Origin: Candidatus Delongbacteria bacterium
Lineage (GTDB): Bacteria > CAIWAD01 > BS150m-G50
Reading direction: 5' to 3'
Assembly (NCBI GenBank): GCA_016784425.1
Contig: JADHUQ010000143.1
Coordinates: 1-5,970 of the forward strand
DNA: 5,970 nucleotides
Notes under the pieces: model-generated
Seen by the model: only the letters and a program-made list of their open reading frames with translations
The model's database searches: none
Told to the model about the DNA's origin: nothing
Position numbers and translations under genes: made by a program
Shown here: piece after piece, positions 1-5,968 of the stretch
Position numbering within the stretch: position 1 is the first letter of the stretch
Layout of the letters: every line of letters starts with the position of its first letter

Positions 1-269
1 ACTATTACCGCGGCAACATTACGGGGACGGATAGTACCGGGGGGAACAATGATACCGAACTTCTTCAGCATGTTCTCAACCGACTGCAGCGTAAAGGCGG
101 ACTTGTTACCGTCACCGGTACCCTCCAGGCCGACCACCAGGCCATAACCTACCAGGTCATATTCCTGCACCCCCTCCACTCGGGCCAGCTCCTTGATACG
201 TACCTGGGCCAGGCTGCTGCTGACGCAGAAAAGAAACAACAGGATGAAGGCAAGAATTTTGTGATACAT
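1..269 (-). CDS. flgI: FlgI, flagellar P-ring protein precursor (N-terminal part, truncated by window edge)
   Basis: FlgI polymerises in the periplasm around the rod to form the peptidoglycan-associated P ring, part of the rod bushing. Only the first 89 codons are inside the window; the frame is open to position 1. The start ATG is preceded by AAAGGA four bases upstream. Residues 1-21 form a Sec signal peptide: Lys4, a hydrophobic stretch about residues 5-16, then SLA before Gln22, a good signal peptidase I site. The mature N-terminus shows family hallmarks: RIKELARVEGV (25-35), the strongly conserved LVGYGLVVGLEGTGDG (39-54), then FTLQSVENMLKKFGI and the RPRNVAAVI segment (81-89). It lies 43 bp after flgH in the same operon and depends on FlgA, encoded two genes earlier, for ring assembly. 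No oddity is visible in this part; the missing C-terminal three quarters cannot be judged. Confidence 0.95.
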   Translation of the reverse strand, partial: MYHKILAFILLFLFCVSSSLAQVRIKELARVEGVQEYDLVGYGLVVGLEGTGDGNKSAFTLQSVENMLKKFGIIVPPGTIRPRNVAAVI

Positions 270-312
270 TAAGTCCTTTCCAGTACGCCGTGATCACCGC
301 CGGTCTGAAGTT

Positions 313-882
313 TCAGAATATCCAGCCGAAGATGCGGTTGACCAGGCTGGGACGCTGTGTCTGACGCAGGTCACCCTGCCCGGTATATGTGATACGGGCG
401 TTGACGATCTGGTGTGAGTAGATGGAATTATCGAACCGGATATCCTCCCGGCGGATGGTGCCGTTGAGGCTGAGAATCTGTGTCTCCCCATCGATACTGA
501 TAGTACGCGTGCCTTCGATTGTGAGACGTCCGTCCGGCTCCAGGGCTACAACCTGGACGCTGATCAATCCGTTGAGTGAGTTGCTTCGCTGTGCGTTGCC
601 GTCCGCCTTATGCTCGTTGTTGATATCCCCGCTGGCCCCCATCCGGGGCAGGAAAGCGAACCAGCTGGAACCGGAGACATCGACACCCAGCTTGTCTTTC
701 TTTTTGAGTGTAGTCCGCGCGATATTGGAACCGCTGGCGCTCTCCGAGATAATGACGGTAAGTACATCACCGATGTCACCGGCACGGTGATCGCTGAAGA
801 GATCGACATAGTCCACCGACCCGTAGAGGGCGGCAGAGCAGCAGATCGACAAAATTAATGACAACGACAAGTGTCGTATCAT
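313..882 (-). CDS. flgH: FlgH, flagellar L-ring protein, apparently without a lipobox
   Basis: FlgH forms the L ring in the outer membrane, the outer half of the bushing through which the rod turns. The 189-residue product starts at an ATG with GAGG five bases upstream. The mature core matches the family: DLFSDHRAGDIGDVLTVIIS (27-46), a polar region with SSWFAFLPRMG, then NSLNGLISVQVVALEPDGRL, a segment with IEGTRTISIDGE, and a C-terminal block with the REDIR, NARITYTGQGD and VNRIFGWIF segments. It is shorter than the enteric protein (about 230 residues), and the missing length is at the N-terminus. Enteric FlgH is a lipoprotein with a lipobox Cys. Here the leader has Cys14-Cys15 preceded by Leu-Ser-Ile, a poor lipobox, and Ser16-Ala17-Ala18 suggests ordinary signal peptidase I cleavage instead. 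The gene sits 34 bp after flgA and 43 bp before flgI. Confidence 0.95.
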   Translation of the reverse strand: MIRHLSLSLILSICCSAALYGSVDYVDLFSDHRAGDIGDVLTVIISESASGSNIARTTLKKKDKLGVDVSGSSWFAFLPRMGASGDINNEHKADGNAQRSNSLNGLISVQVVALEPDGRLTIEGTRTISIDGETQILSLNGTIRREDIRFDNSIYSHQIVNARITYTGQGDLRQTQRPSLVNRIFGWIF

Positions 883-901
883 GGTTACCTCAGGCTATTA
901 A

Positions 902-915
902 CACCCTGCGGGGTG
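902..915 (-). other. Small hairpin in the flgA-flgH gap
   Basis: Directly after the flgA stop codon the transcript strand reads CACCC-CGCA-GGGTG, a perfect 5-bp stem with a 4-base loop. It is followed by TTAATAG rather than a U tract, so it is not a convincing terminator. It could limit ribosome read-through or affect mRNA processing between flgA and flgH, or be chance; the stem is short. Confidence 0.25.
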
Positions 916-916
916 A

Positions 917-1606
917 CTATTCAATTCGACACAAAACCACACCGGAGGGGGTGATGTTTCCCTGCAGCACTTTGCCGGTTGAACCGGAACGAACCAGGAT
1001 CTGTTCGCCAAAACCACCACCCTGCAGTGCACTACCGCTATCTTCAAGCACTACCTGGCCATATTGCAGCCGTAACCTGACTTCACTCCCGGCTTTGACA
1101 GCCTGGGGCGGTTCCAGGGCGGTGTGGGCGAGCAGATCGCGCTGCTGAATCCGGCGGCGCGCCACCATACCCACGGGTGATTCTTCCAGCTGCAGGATAT
1201 CCTGACGCAAACGGGTGGTCTCTACCAGTCGTGGGGTGATCATATCGCTGAAGATGGTTTCGCCACCATCAATCAGGCAGGCGGCACTCCAGAGTCGATC
1301 CCAGGTTCTCACTTTGGCGGTCAGACGCAGGCTGCTGCCGTCACGGAGCCGGGCGTCGACCACGATTGTGCCACGCAGTTTTTCGGAGAGGGGGGTGATA
1401 TCCTGCAACACACCGGTCGGTGGCCAGTCGACACCCCGTGCTCTGAAATCAACCTGCACACTGTCATGCCAGACGGAACTGCGCTGCACCAGCTGCTGTG
1501 CCACCTCTTCCAGCAGATCGGCCGTAGCCACACCACCACAGAAGGGGGCTGCGATCAACAGTATCAGCAGTGTCAATCCAGGCTTGTTCAAAACAAGACG
1601 GTTCAC
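917..1606 (-). CDS. flgA: FlgA, flagellar P-ring assembly chaperone (SAF domain)
   Basis: FlgA is a periplasmic chaperone that binds FlgI and promotes its assembly into the P ring. The 229-residue reading begins with GTG, supported by GAGGAG six bases upstream. Residues 1-29 form a signal peptide: Arg3 and Lys8, a hydrophobic core about 11-22, and Ala-Thr-Ala before Asp30. The N-terminal half of the mature protein (about 30-110) is divergent, as is usual in this family. The C-terminal half is recognisable as the SAF/ChapFlgA region: GMVARRRIQQRDLLA (146-160), AGSEVRLRLQYGQVVLE (172-188) and ALQGGGFGEQILVRSGSTGK (193-212), ending in a VLQGNITPSGVV-type strand. It follows flgG by 20 bp and precedes flgH and, one gene on, its client flgI. 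That order supports the assignment as much as the fold motifs do. Confidence 0.93.
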   Translation of the reverse strand: MNRLVLNKPGLTLLILLIAAPFCGGVATADLLEEVAQQLVQRSSVWHDSVQVDFRARGVDWPPTGVLQDITPLSEKLRGTIVVDARLRDGSSLRLTAKVRTWDRLWSAACLIDGGETIFSDMITPRLVETTRLRQDILQLEESPVGMVARRRIQQRDLLAHTALEPPQAVKAGSEVRLRLQYGQVVLEDSGSALQGGGFGEQILVRSGSTGKVLQGNITPSGVVLCRIE

Positions 1607-1612
1607 CCGGTA

Positions 1613-1618
1613 CTCCTC
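1613..1618 (-). promoter_or_regulatory. Ribosome binding site of flgA supporting a GTG start
   Basis: The transcript strand reads GAGGAG, six bases (TACCGG) before GTG. No nearby ATG in frame gives a full signal peptide, so this strong Shine-Dalgarno fixes the GTG as the start. It lies wholly within the 20-bp gap after the flgG TAG stop, so flgG and flgA are probably translated in close succession. Confidence 0.75.
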
Positions 1619-1626
1619 AACTTCAG

Positions 1627-2415
1627 CTAACGTTTGATGCCGGTGGCGGTCTGCAGCATTTCGTCGGCCGCCCGGATCGCGCGGGAGTTCACTTCATAGG
1701 CACGCTGGGCGGTGATCATGTCCACCATCTCTTCAACCACCTGGACATTGGCGCCTTCCAGGAAACCCTGTGCGAGAGTCCCCAGGTTATCCAGACCGGG
1801 CGTACTTACAGTTGGTGTACCGGAGGAGGAGGTTGCGACATAGAGATTCTGCCCGATATTGCGCAGACCGGCGGAGTTGATAAACGAGGCCAGTTCGACC
1901 GTACCGATTTCTACCGCTTCCGCTTCACCGGCAATCAGAACGGAGATTACACCGTCCCTGGTGATCTGGACACTCTGGGTATTTTCAGGAATGGTGATAC
2001 TGGGTTCGAGGGTCAGTCCATCCGCTGTAACCAGCACCCCCTCCGAGGATACCTTGAAAGAGCCGTCGCGGCTGTAACCCAGGGTTCCGTCGAGACGACG
2101 GATCTGAAAAAAGCCGTTCCCTTCGATGGCCAGATCGAGGGAATTCCCGGTTTGCAGCAGATCGCCCTGTGTCATCATCTTCTGGGTAGCGACCGGTCGT
2201 ACGCCGTGACCCACCTGCAGTTCGGTCGGCACAACATTGCCCTGCGAGTTGGGGACACCCGCTTCCCGCAGGTTCTGGTAGATGAGGTCCTGAAACTCGG
2301 TGCGGCTTTTCTTGAAGCCGGTGGTATTCACATTGGCCAGATTATTGGCGATGTTATCGATATGCAGCTGCTGCGCGTACATTCCGGATGCGGCCGTAGA
2401 CAGTGCGCGTATCAT
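1627..2415 (-). CDS. flgG: FlgG, flagellar distal rod protein
   Basis: FlgG builds the distal rod, the straight drive shaft that crosses the P and L rings to join the hook. At 262 residues it has the usual family length. The ATG is preceded by AAGGAGG five bases away, the best ribosome site in the window. The N-terminal rod/hook family motif is intact (NNLANVNTTGFK, residues 24-35, after the ALSTAASGMYAQQ helix). It is followed by the FlgG-type segment PTELQVGHGVRPVATQKMM, then QGDLLQTGNSLDLAIEGNGF and FFQI. The central variable domain comes next. The C-terminal coiled-coil helix (about 216-262, with LEGANVQVVEEMVDMITAQR and RAYEVNSRAIRAADEML) ends in GIKR. It has no cleavable signal, as expected for a substrate of the flagellar type III export apparatus. 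The order flgF-flgG-flgA-flgH-flgI groups the rod with its ring bushing. Confidence 0.97.
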   Translation of the reverse strand: MIRALSTAASGMYAQQLHIDNIANNLANVNTTGFKKSRTEFQDLIYQNLREAGVPNSQGNVVPTELQVGHGVRPVATQKMMTQGDLLQTGNSLDLAIEGNGFFQIRRLDGTLGYSRDGSFKVSSEGVLVTADGLTLEPSITIPENTQSVQITRDGVISVLIAGEAEAVEIGTVELASFINSAGLRNIGQNLYVATSSSGTPTVSTPGLDNLGTLAQGFLEGANVQVVEEMVDMITAQRAYEVNSRAIRAADEMLQTATGIKR

Positions 2416-2456
2416 GCTGACCTCCTTTTTTACTGTTTTCTTAGTTCTCTCCTGCA

Positions 2457-2478
2457 GCTGCCGGTTGCCGGTGGCAGC
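2457..2478 (-). other. Hairpin in the flgF-flgG gap
   Basis: Four bases after the flgF stop codon the transcript strand contains GCTGCC, ten bases, then GGCAGC, a perfect 6-bp stem. The loop itself contains part of a second option, CCGG-CAA-CCGG, so two alternative foldings compete. There is no U tract behind it; an A-rich stretch and the strong flgG ribosome site follow. It is more likely an mRNA stability or processing element that sets the flgF:flgG ratio than a terminator, but this is inference from inverted symmetry alone. Confidence 0.4.
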
Positions 2479-2481
2479 GCT

Positions 2482-3222
2482 CTATCTGCTGATAGTGCCG
2501 ACCGAGTTGATGGCCAGACCGAGGGTGTCGTCCTGTGCCCGGATAGCCCGCTGGGTAAACTCAAAAACCCGTTGCAGTTCAATCAGGTCCACCATTTCGG
2601 CTACAATATCTACATTCGATTCCTCCAGGCTGCCCTGGATGATTTCCACATTCGCCACCGGGGTTGGTGACACCTCACCAGAGGCGGGGCCATAAAGCGA
2701 ATGTCCGATGCTTACCAGCTCTGCCCCGCTGGCGAAATCAACCAGCTTGAGCCGGTCAACTTCCGATCCCAGCTGGGAAACGACACCATCGACCCCGATG
2801 TCAACCCGACCACTCCCCAGCTTGATCTCACCACCCTGACCCATGACCGGCAGATTGTCCGAGTTTACCAGGATGCCCTCATCGTTGCGATGGAAGCTGC
2901 CGTTGCGGGTAAAGAACTCCTCACCACTCTGGTTACGGACCACGAAAAAGCCGCGACCACGCATAGCCAGGTCGAGATCATTGCCGGTTGTCTTGAATGC
3001 TCCGCTGGAATAGTCGGTATACTGACCCGGGGCCAACCGTGCCAGTCCCCCCTGTCCCTGCATCTGCAGGCGGGCGATTTCCTGGTCGATCAGGTTGGTG
3101 TAAGCCAGGTGCTCCGATTTGTAACCGGTGCTGTTGGCGTTGGCCAGGTTTTGTGAGACTTTCTCCAGTTGGACGCCCCGCGCCATCATGCCGGCGGTGG
3201 CTTCCAGGATTCCCTTGAGCAT
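2482..3222 (-). CDS. flgF: FlgF, flagellar proximal rod protein
   Basis: FlgF is a rod subunit located between the proximal rod and FlgG, exported by the flagellar type III system. The chosen start is the second codon of an in-frame GTG-ATG pair, giving 246 residues, close to the usual 250. The rod/hook family N-terminus is present (GILEATAGMMAR, then NLANANSTGYK at 25-35). The TGNDLDLAMRGRGFFVV segment opens the central domain, followed by FFTRNGSFHRNDEGILVNSD. The C-terminal helix (about 197-246) carries LEESNVDIVAEMVDLIELQR and QRAIRAQDDTL, ending in SVGTISR. The protein lacks the GVRPVAT block typical of FlgG, and its position directly before flgG argues for FlgF over a duplicated FlgG. 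A FlgF/FlgG-family rod protein of another name, such as the FlhO/FlhP type, is the only realistic alternative. It is the first gene of the flagellar operon, behind a sigma-54-type promoter. Confidence 0.9.
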   Translation of the reverse strand: MLKGILEATAGMMARGVQLEKVSQNLANANSTGYKSEHLAYTNLIDQEIARLQMQGQGGLARLAPGQYTDYSSGAFKTTGNDLDLAMRGRGFFVVRNQSGEEFFTRNGSFHRNDEGILVNSDNLPVMGQGGEIKLGSGRVDIGVDGVVSQLGSEVDRLKLVDFASGAELVSIGHSLYGPASGEVSPTPVANVEIIQGSLEESNVDIVAEMVDLIELQRVFEFTQRAIRAQDDTLGLAINSVGTISR

Positions 3223-3227
3223 CACGA

Positions 3228-3231
3228 CTCC
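3228..3231 (-). promoter_or_regulatory. Ribosome binding site of flgF, favouring the ATG over the GTG start
   Basis: The transcript strand reads GGAG-TC-GTG-ATG. GGAG is only two bases from the GTG at 3225 but five bases from the ATG at 3222. The latter spacing is within the normal range and resembles flgG and flgH in this operon. The ATG also gives the M-L-K N-terminus expected of this family. Confidence 0.7.
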
Positions 3232-3272
3232 GTTTTGAGATCTTCAGATCATTCTTCTCACAGATGCTAAGG

Positions 3273-3287
3273 GCAAAGGGTATGCCA
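3273..3287 (-). promoter_or_regulatory. Sigma-54 (RpoN) promoter for the flgF-flgG-flgA-flgH-flgI operon
   Basis: The transcript strand reads TGGCATACCCTTTGC. Against the sigma-54 consensus TGGCACG-N4-TTGC it matches TGGCA at -24 and TTGC at -12. The invariant GG (3286/3285) and GC (3274/3273) are at the strict spacing of 11 positions from the second G to the G of GC. The preceding base is C, also as in the consensus. Predicted transcription would begin near 3261, leaving a leader of about 38 bases before the flgF ATG. Many flagellated bacteria put mid-class rod/hook genes under sigma-54, which makes the position meaningful. If real, expression also needs an AAA+ enhancer-binding activator, which is not encoded in this window. 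Confidence 0.65.
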
Positions 3288-3350
3288 GCGGGACAGGGAG
3301 TTGACCGCTGGAGATGTGTCGTAAATGTGGCTACAGCAAAGGGAATGCAA

Positions 3351-3377
3351 AGTTCCCAACTGGTGAAGTCAGGAACT
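3351..3377 (-). repeat. 6-bp inverted repeat upstream of the sigma-54 promoter (possible activator site)
   Basis: AGTTCC and GGAACT form perfect 6-bp arms separated by 15 bases. The centre lies about 100 bp upstream of the predicted sigma-54 start, in the range where enhancer-binding activators usually sit. It could instead be part of a terminator-like fold downstream of clpC, though no good U tract follows, or be chance. Confidence 0.3.
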
Positions 3378-3404
3378 GATTGTGGGGGAGGTTTTGCGCA
3401 GCGC

Positions 3405-3428
3405 GGAAAGAATTACCTGCGTTGCAGG
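3405..3428 (-). terminator. Weak candidate terminator after clpC
   Basis: Six bases past the clpC stop codon the transcript strand reads CCTGC-AAC-GCAGG, a perfect 5-bp stem with a 3-base loop. It is followed by TAATTCTTTCC, a broken U-rich stretch. Stem and tract are both weaker than in a good intrinsic terminator, so leakage into flgF is possible. Its place at the end of clpC, together with a separate promoter before flgF, suggests that clpC is its own transcription unit. Confidence 0.35.
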
Positions 3429-3434
3429 GGAAGA

Positions 3435-5876
3435 TTAGACAGCATCATGCTCGCTGGCAGGAAGGAACTCCAGCTCCTTACCACGCCGTCTGACCCTGAT
3501 GTGACAGCCGTCGGCGAAGGAACCACGCAGTACCTCCTCCGCTATCGGATCTTCCACATGGCGTTCAATCATGCGACGCAGCAGGCGCACACCACTGTCA
3601 ACGGTGTAACCCATTTCGGCGATAAATTCACGGGCACCGGGTGTCAGTACCAGCTTGATATCACGCTCGGTGAGACGCTCCTGCAGCTCTGTCAGGTAGA
3701 TATCGATGATCTTCATGATATCCGGTTGCTGCAGCATGCGGAAGACAACCAGTTCATCGATACGATTGATGAACTCCGGTCGATAGGTGTCGCGGATCTC
3801 ACGCAGCAAGCGCTGACGAATCTGTTCGTAGGGGGCCTGACCATCTTCCTGGCCAAAACCCATACGGGAACCGGAGAAAACCTCACGGGTCCCGACATTG
3901 GAGGTCATGATGATGATGGTATTGCGGAAACTGACCTGGCGGCCGCTGTTGTCGGTCAGCTGTCCTTCATCCAGCACCTGCAGCATGATATTGAAAACTT
4001 CAGGATGCGCTTTCTCCATCTCGTCCAGCAGGACTACCGAATAGGGGCGACGCCGGACCTTCTCCGTCAACTGACCACCCTCGTCATAACCGACATAGCC
4101 GGGGGGGGCGCCGATCAGCCGGGAAACGGCGAACTTCTCCATATACTCCGACATATCAATCCGCACCAGTGCGTCCGGATCGTCAAAGAGGAATTCCGCC
4201 AGTACTTTGGCCAGCTCGGTTTTTCCGACACCGGAGGGGCCGAGAAAGAGGAAAGAGCCGATGGGGCGACTGGGATTCTTGAAACCGGCCCGACTGCGTC
4301 GGATTGTACGGGAGATCAGCCGGATAGCTTCCTCCTGCCCGACGATTTTGGCACCGACCACCTCTTCCATCTTGAGCAGCCGTTCCGATTCGGATACATC
4401 GACCCGGGAAACCGGAATACCGGTCATCATGGAAACGACATGGCCGATGTCATCCGGAGTAATTGTGACCGGTTCATCCTGGGAACTCTGCTCCCACACT
4501 TCACGCTCCCGCGCCAGCTCCGCTTCCAGGCGAACTTTCTCGTCACGCAGACTGGCGGCCTGTTCGTATTGCTGTTGCTCGACCAGTCGTTCCTTGTCCT
4601 GCTTCAACTGCTCAACGCGCTCCTCAATCTCGATAATACGTTGCGGGACCACAATGTTGGCCAGATGGATGCGGCTGCCGGTTTCATCGATAACATCGAT
4701 CGCTTTGTCAGGCAACTGCCGGTCGGTGATGAAGCGGTCGGAAAGCCGGACAGCCTGTACCAGCGCGGCGGGGGAATAGATGACGTTGTGGTGTTCCTCG
4801 TATTTTTCCTTCAATCCCTCCAGGATCTTGATGGTGTCCTGGAGGGTAGAGGGCTCAACCAGGATCTTCTGGAAACGTCGCTCCAGAGCTCCATCTTTTT
4901 CGACCGTCTGGCGGTATTCGTCCAGGGTGGTGGCGCCGATGCACTGCATGTCGCCACGTGCCAGCGCCGGTTTGAACATGTTGGAAGCATCCAGTGAACC
5001 GGAAGCGCTGCCGGCACCGACGATGGTGTGCAGCTCGTCGAGAAAGAGAATAATCTCGCGGTTTTTGCCCAGTTCGGTCATCAGGGTTTTGATGCGCTCT
5101 TCAAACTGGCCACGGTACTTGGTACCGGCGACCAGGCCGCCGAGGTCAAGCGAGACAACCCGCTTGCTCTGCAGGCTGTGGGGTACCTTGCGTTCGACAA
5201 TCCGCAGAGCCAGCCCTTCGGCAATAGCGGTTTTACCTACCCCAGGTTCACCGATCAGTACCGGATTGTTCTTTTTGCGGCGAGAGAGAACCTGTGCTAC
5301 TCTCTCGATTTCCTGGTCACGACCGATGATCGGATCCAGCTCGTCATCGCGTGCCATCCGGGTGAGATCACGACCAAAATGATCGAGGGCGGGGGTCTTC
5401 GATTTGGAGCGGGCTGCCGCTTCTTCGCCACTGCTTTCCCGGCTGATCAACAGTTTTTTCCGTTGATCGCGGGCGGTGTTGTAGGTGATGTTGAAGCTTT
5501 CCAGCACCTGGGCGGCAATACCGTCATCCTCGCGGGTGATCGCCAGCAGCAGGTGTTCGGTCCCGATCGATTCGGAGTTGAGGTTCTTGCCCTCCATGTA
5601 GGTAACCTTCAACACCCGTTCAGCTTTTTTGGTGAAGGGAATATTACCTATCCGCATGGTGTTTTCGGTGCTCTCGACGATCTCCTCGATCATCTCCCGG
5701 ATGCTCTCCAGATCAACATCGAGCGACTCCAGGATCTGCACGGCCGAACCTTCACCCAGACGTACAATACCGAGCAACAGGTGCTCGGTACCTATGAAAT
5801 CATGGCCCAGGCGCAATGCCTCTTCGCGTGAAAACTGAATTACTTTCTGTACGCGGGGTGAAAATTTGCTGTTCAT
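3435..5876 (-). CDS. clpC: ClpC, AAA+ unfoldase of the ClpCP protease (Hsp100 family)
   Basis: ClpC is a cytoplasmic hexameric ATPase that unfolds proteins and threads them into ClpP. The 813-residue product has the full family layout. Two Clp N-terminal repeats span about 1-145, with IGTEHLLLGI (28-37) and its partner IGTEHLLLAI (104-113). AAA domain 1 has Walker A GEPGVGKT (209-216), pore loop GTKYRG (Tyr254), Walker B ending in Asp280-Glu281 and arginine finger region ALERRF (330-335). A short coiled-coil middle domain (about 412-460) contains a UVR-like EQAASLRDEK (438-447); this length is typical of ClpC, against none in ClpA and a long one in ClpB. AAA domain 2 has Walker A GPSGVGKT (546-553), pore loop GYVGY (593-597), Asp618-Glu619 and a TSN sensor (658-660). 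Met672-Gly673-Phe674 is the ClpP-docking loop that ClpB lacks. The ATG has GGAG six bases upstream. No defect is visible. Confidence 0.97.
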   Translation of the reverse strand: MNSKFSPRVQKVIQFSREEALRLGHDFIGTEHLLLGIVRLGEGSAVQILESLDVDLESIREMIEEIVESTENTMRIGNIPFTKKAERVLKVTYMEGKNLNSESIGTEHLLLAITREDDGIAAQVLESFNITYNTARDQRKKLLISRESSGEEAAARSKSKTPALDHFGRDLTRMARDDELDPIIGRDQEIERVAQVLSRRKKNNPVLIGEPGVGKTAIAEGLALRIVERKVPHSLQSKRVVSLDLGGLVAGTKYRGQFEERIKTLMTELGKNREIILFLDELHTIVGAGSASGSLDASNMFKPALARGDMQCIGATTLDEYRQTVEKDGALERRFQKILVEPSTLQDTIKILEGLKEKYEEHHNVIYSPAALVQAVRLSDRFITDRQLPDKAIDVIDETGSRIHLANIVVPQRIIEIEERVEQLKQDKERLVEQQQYEQAASLRDEKVRLEAELAREREVWEQSSQDEPVTITPDDIGHVVSMMTGIPVSRVDVSESERLLKMEEVVGAKIVGQEEAIRLISRTIRRSRAGFKNPSRPIGSFLFLGPSGVGKTELAKVLAEFLFDDPDALVRIDMSEYMEKFAVSRLIGAPPGYVGYDEGGQLTEKVRRRPYSVVLLDEMEKAHPEVFNIMLQVLDEGQLTDNSGRQVSFRNTIIIMTSNVGTREVFSGSRMGFGQEDGQAPYEQIRQRLLREIRDTYRPEFINRIDELVVFRMLQQPDIMKIIDIYLTELQERLTERDIKLVLTPGAREFIAEMGYTVDSGVRLLRRMIERHVEDPIAEEVLRGSFADGCHIRVRRRGKELEFLPASEHDAV

Positions 5877-5898
5877 GCAGCACTCCGTTTCGTATGGG

Positions 5899-5927
5899 CA
5901 GGGGCCGAATCGGGGAGGTCGCCCCTG
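5899..5927 (-). repeat. Perfect 7-bp inverted repeat in the clpC leader
   Basis: CAGGGGC and GCCCCTG are exact reverse complements separated by 15 bases. If transcription starts at the promoter proposed below, the hairpin would form within the first bases of the mRNA, well before the ribosome site at 5883-5886, so it would not hide it. It could stabilise the transcript or be a repressor operator. It does not match the CtsR heptad repeat or CIRCE. Confidence 0.4.
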
Positions 5928-5945
5928 TAATCTACTGTTAATCTA
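5925..5945 (-). repeat. Tandem 10/11-bp direct repeat before clpC
   Basis: The transcript strand holds TAGATTAACAG followed without a gap by TAGATTACAG, two copies differing by one inserted A. One helical turn separates them, the arrangement expected for a protein bound to one face of DNA. The first copy overlaps the proposed -10 element, so the repeat could alternatively reflect promoter sequence or replication slippage. Confidence 0.4.
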
Positions 5946-5968
5946 ACTACGGTTAAGTCGATTTGCAA
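5940..5968 (-). promoter_or_regulatory. Possible vegetative promoter of clpC
   Basis: TTGCAA and TAGATT, each 4 of 6 matches to the -35 and -10 consensus, are separated by 17 bases, the optimal spacing. The predicted start near 5933 gives a leader of about 57 bases. The match is modest and primary sigma preferences in this lineage are unknown. Only 94 bp upstream of clpC are visible, so a better promoter may lie outside the window. Confidence 0.3.

Noticed and set aside
283..300. GTGATCAC palindrome in the flgH-flgI gap
   Set aside because: Only eight bases with no loop and no extension of the symmetry; too short to support an operator or terminator call.
1570..2670. Open frame of 366 codons on the plus strand
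   Set aside because: It runs antisense across flgG and into the flgF and flgA ends, which have clear family matches and ribosome sites. It shows no recognisable protein motif of its own.
3264..4997. Long open frame (577 codons) on the plus strand opposite clpC
   Set aside because: It lies entirely antisense to a clpC frame with every expected motif, shows no recognisable domain, and is explained by the codon usage of the real gene leaving few stops on the opposite strand.
3435..5876. ClpB or ClpA instead of ClpC
   Set aside because: The middle domain is too short for ClpB and present where ClpA lacks one. A Met-Gly-Phe ClpP-docking loop is present, which ClpB lacks, and the paired N-terminal repeats are of the ClpC type.
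5877..5885. Half of a CIRCE (HrcA) operator before clpC: GAGTGCTGC against GAGTGCTAA
   Set aside because: The matching left arm should lie nine bases upstream, at 5895-5903, but those bases read CCCTGCCCA on the transcript strand, so there is no inverted repeat.
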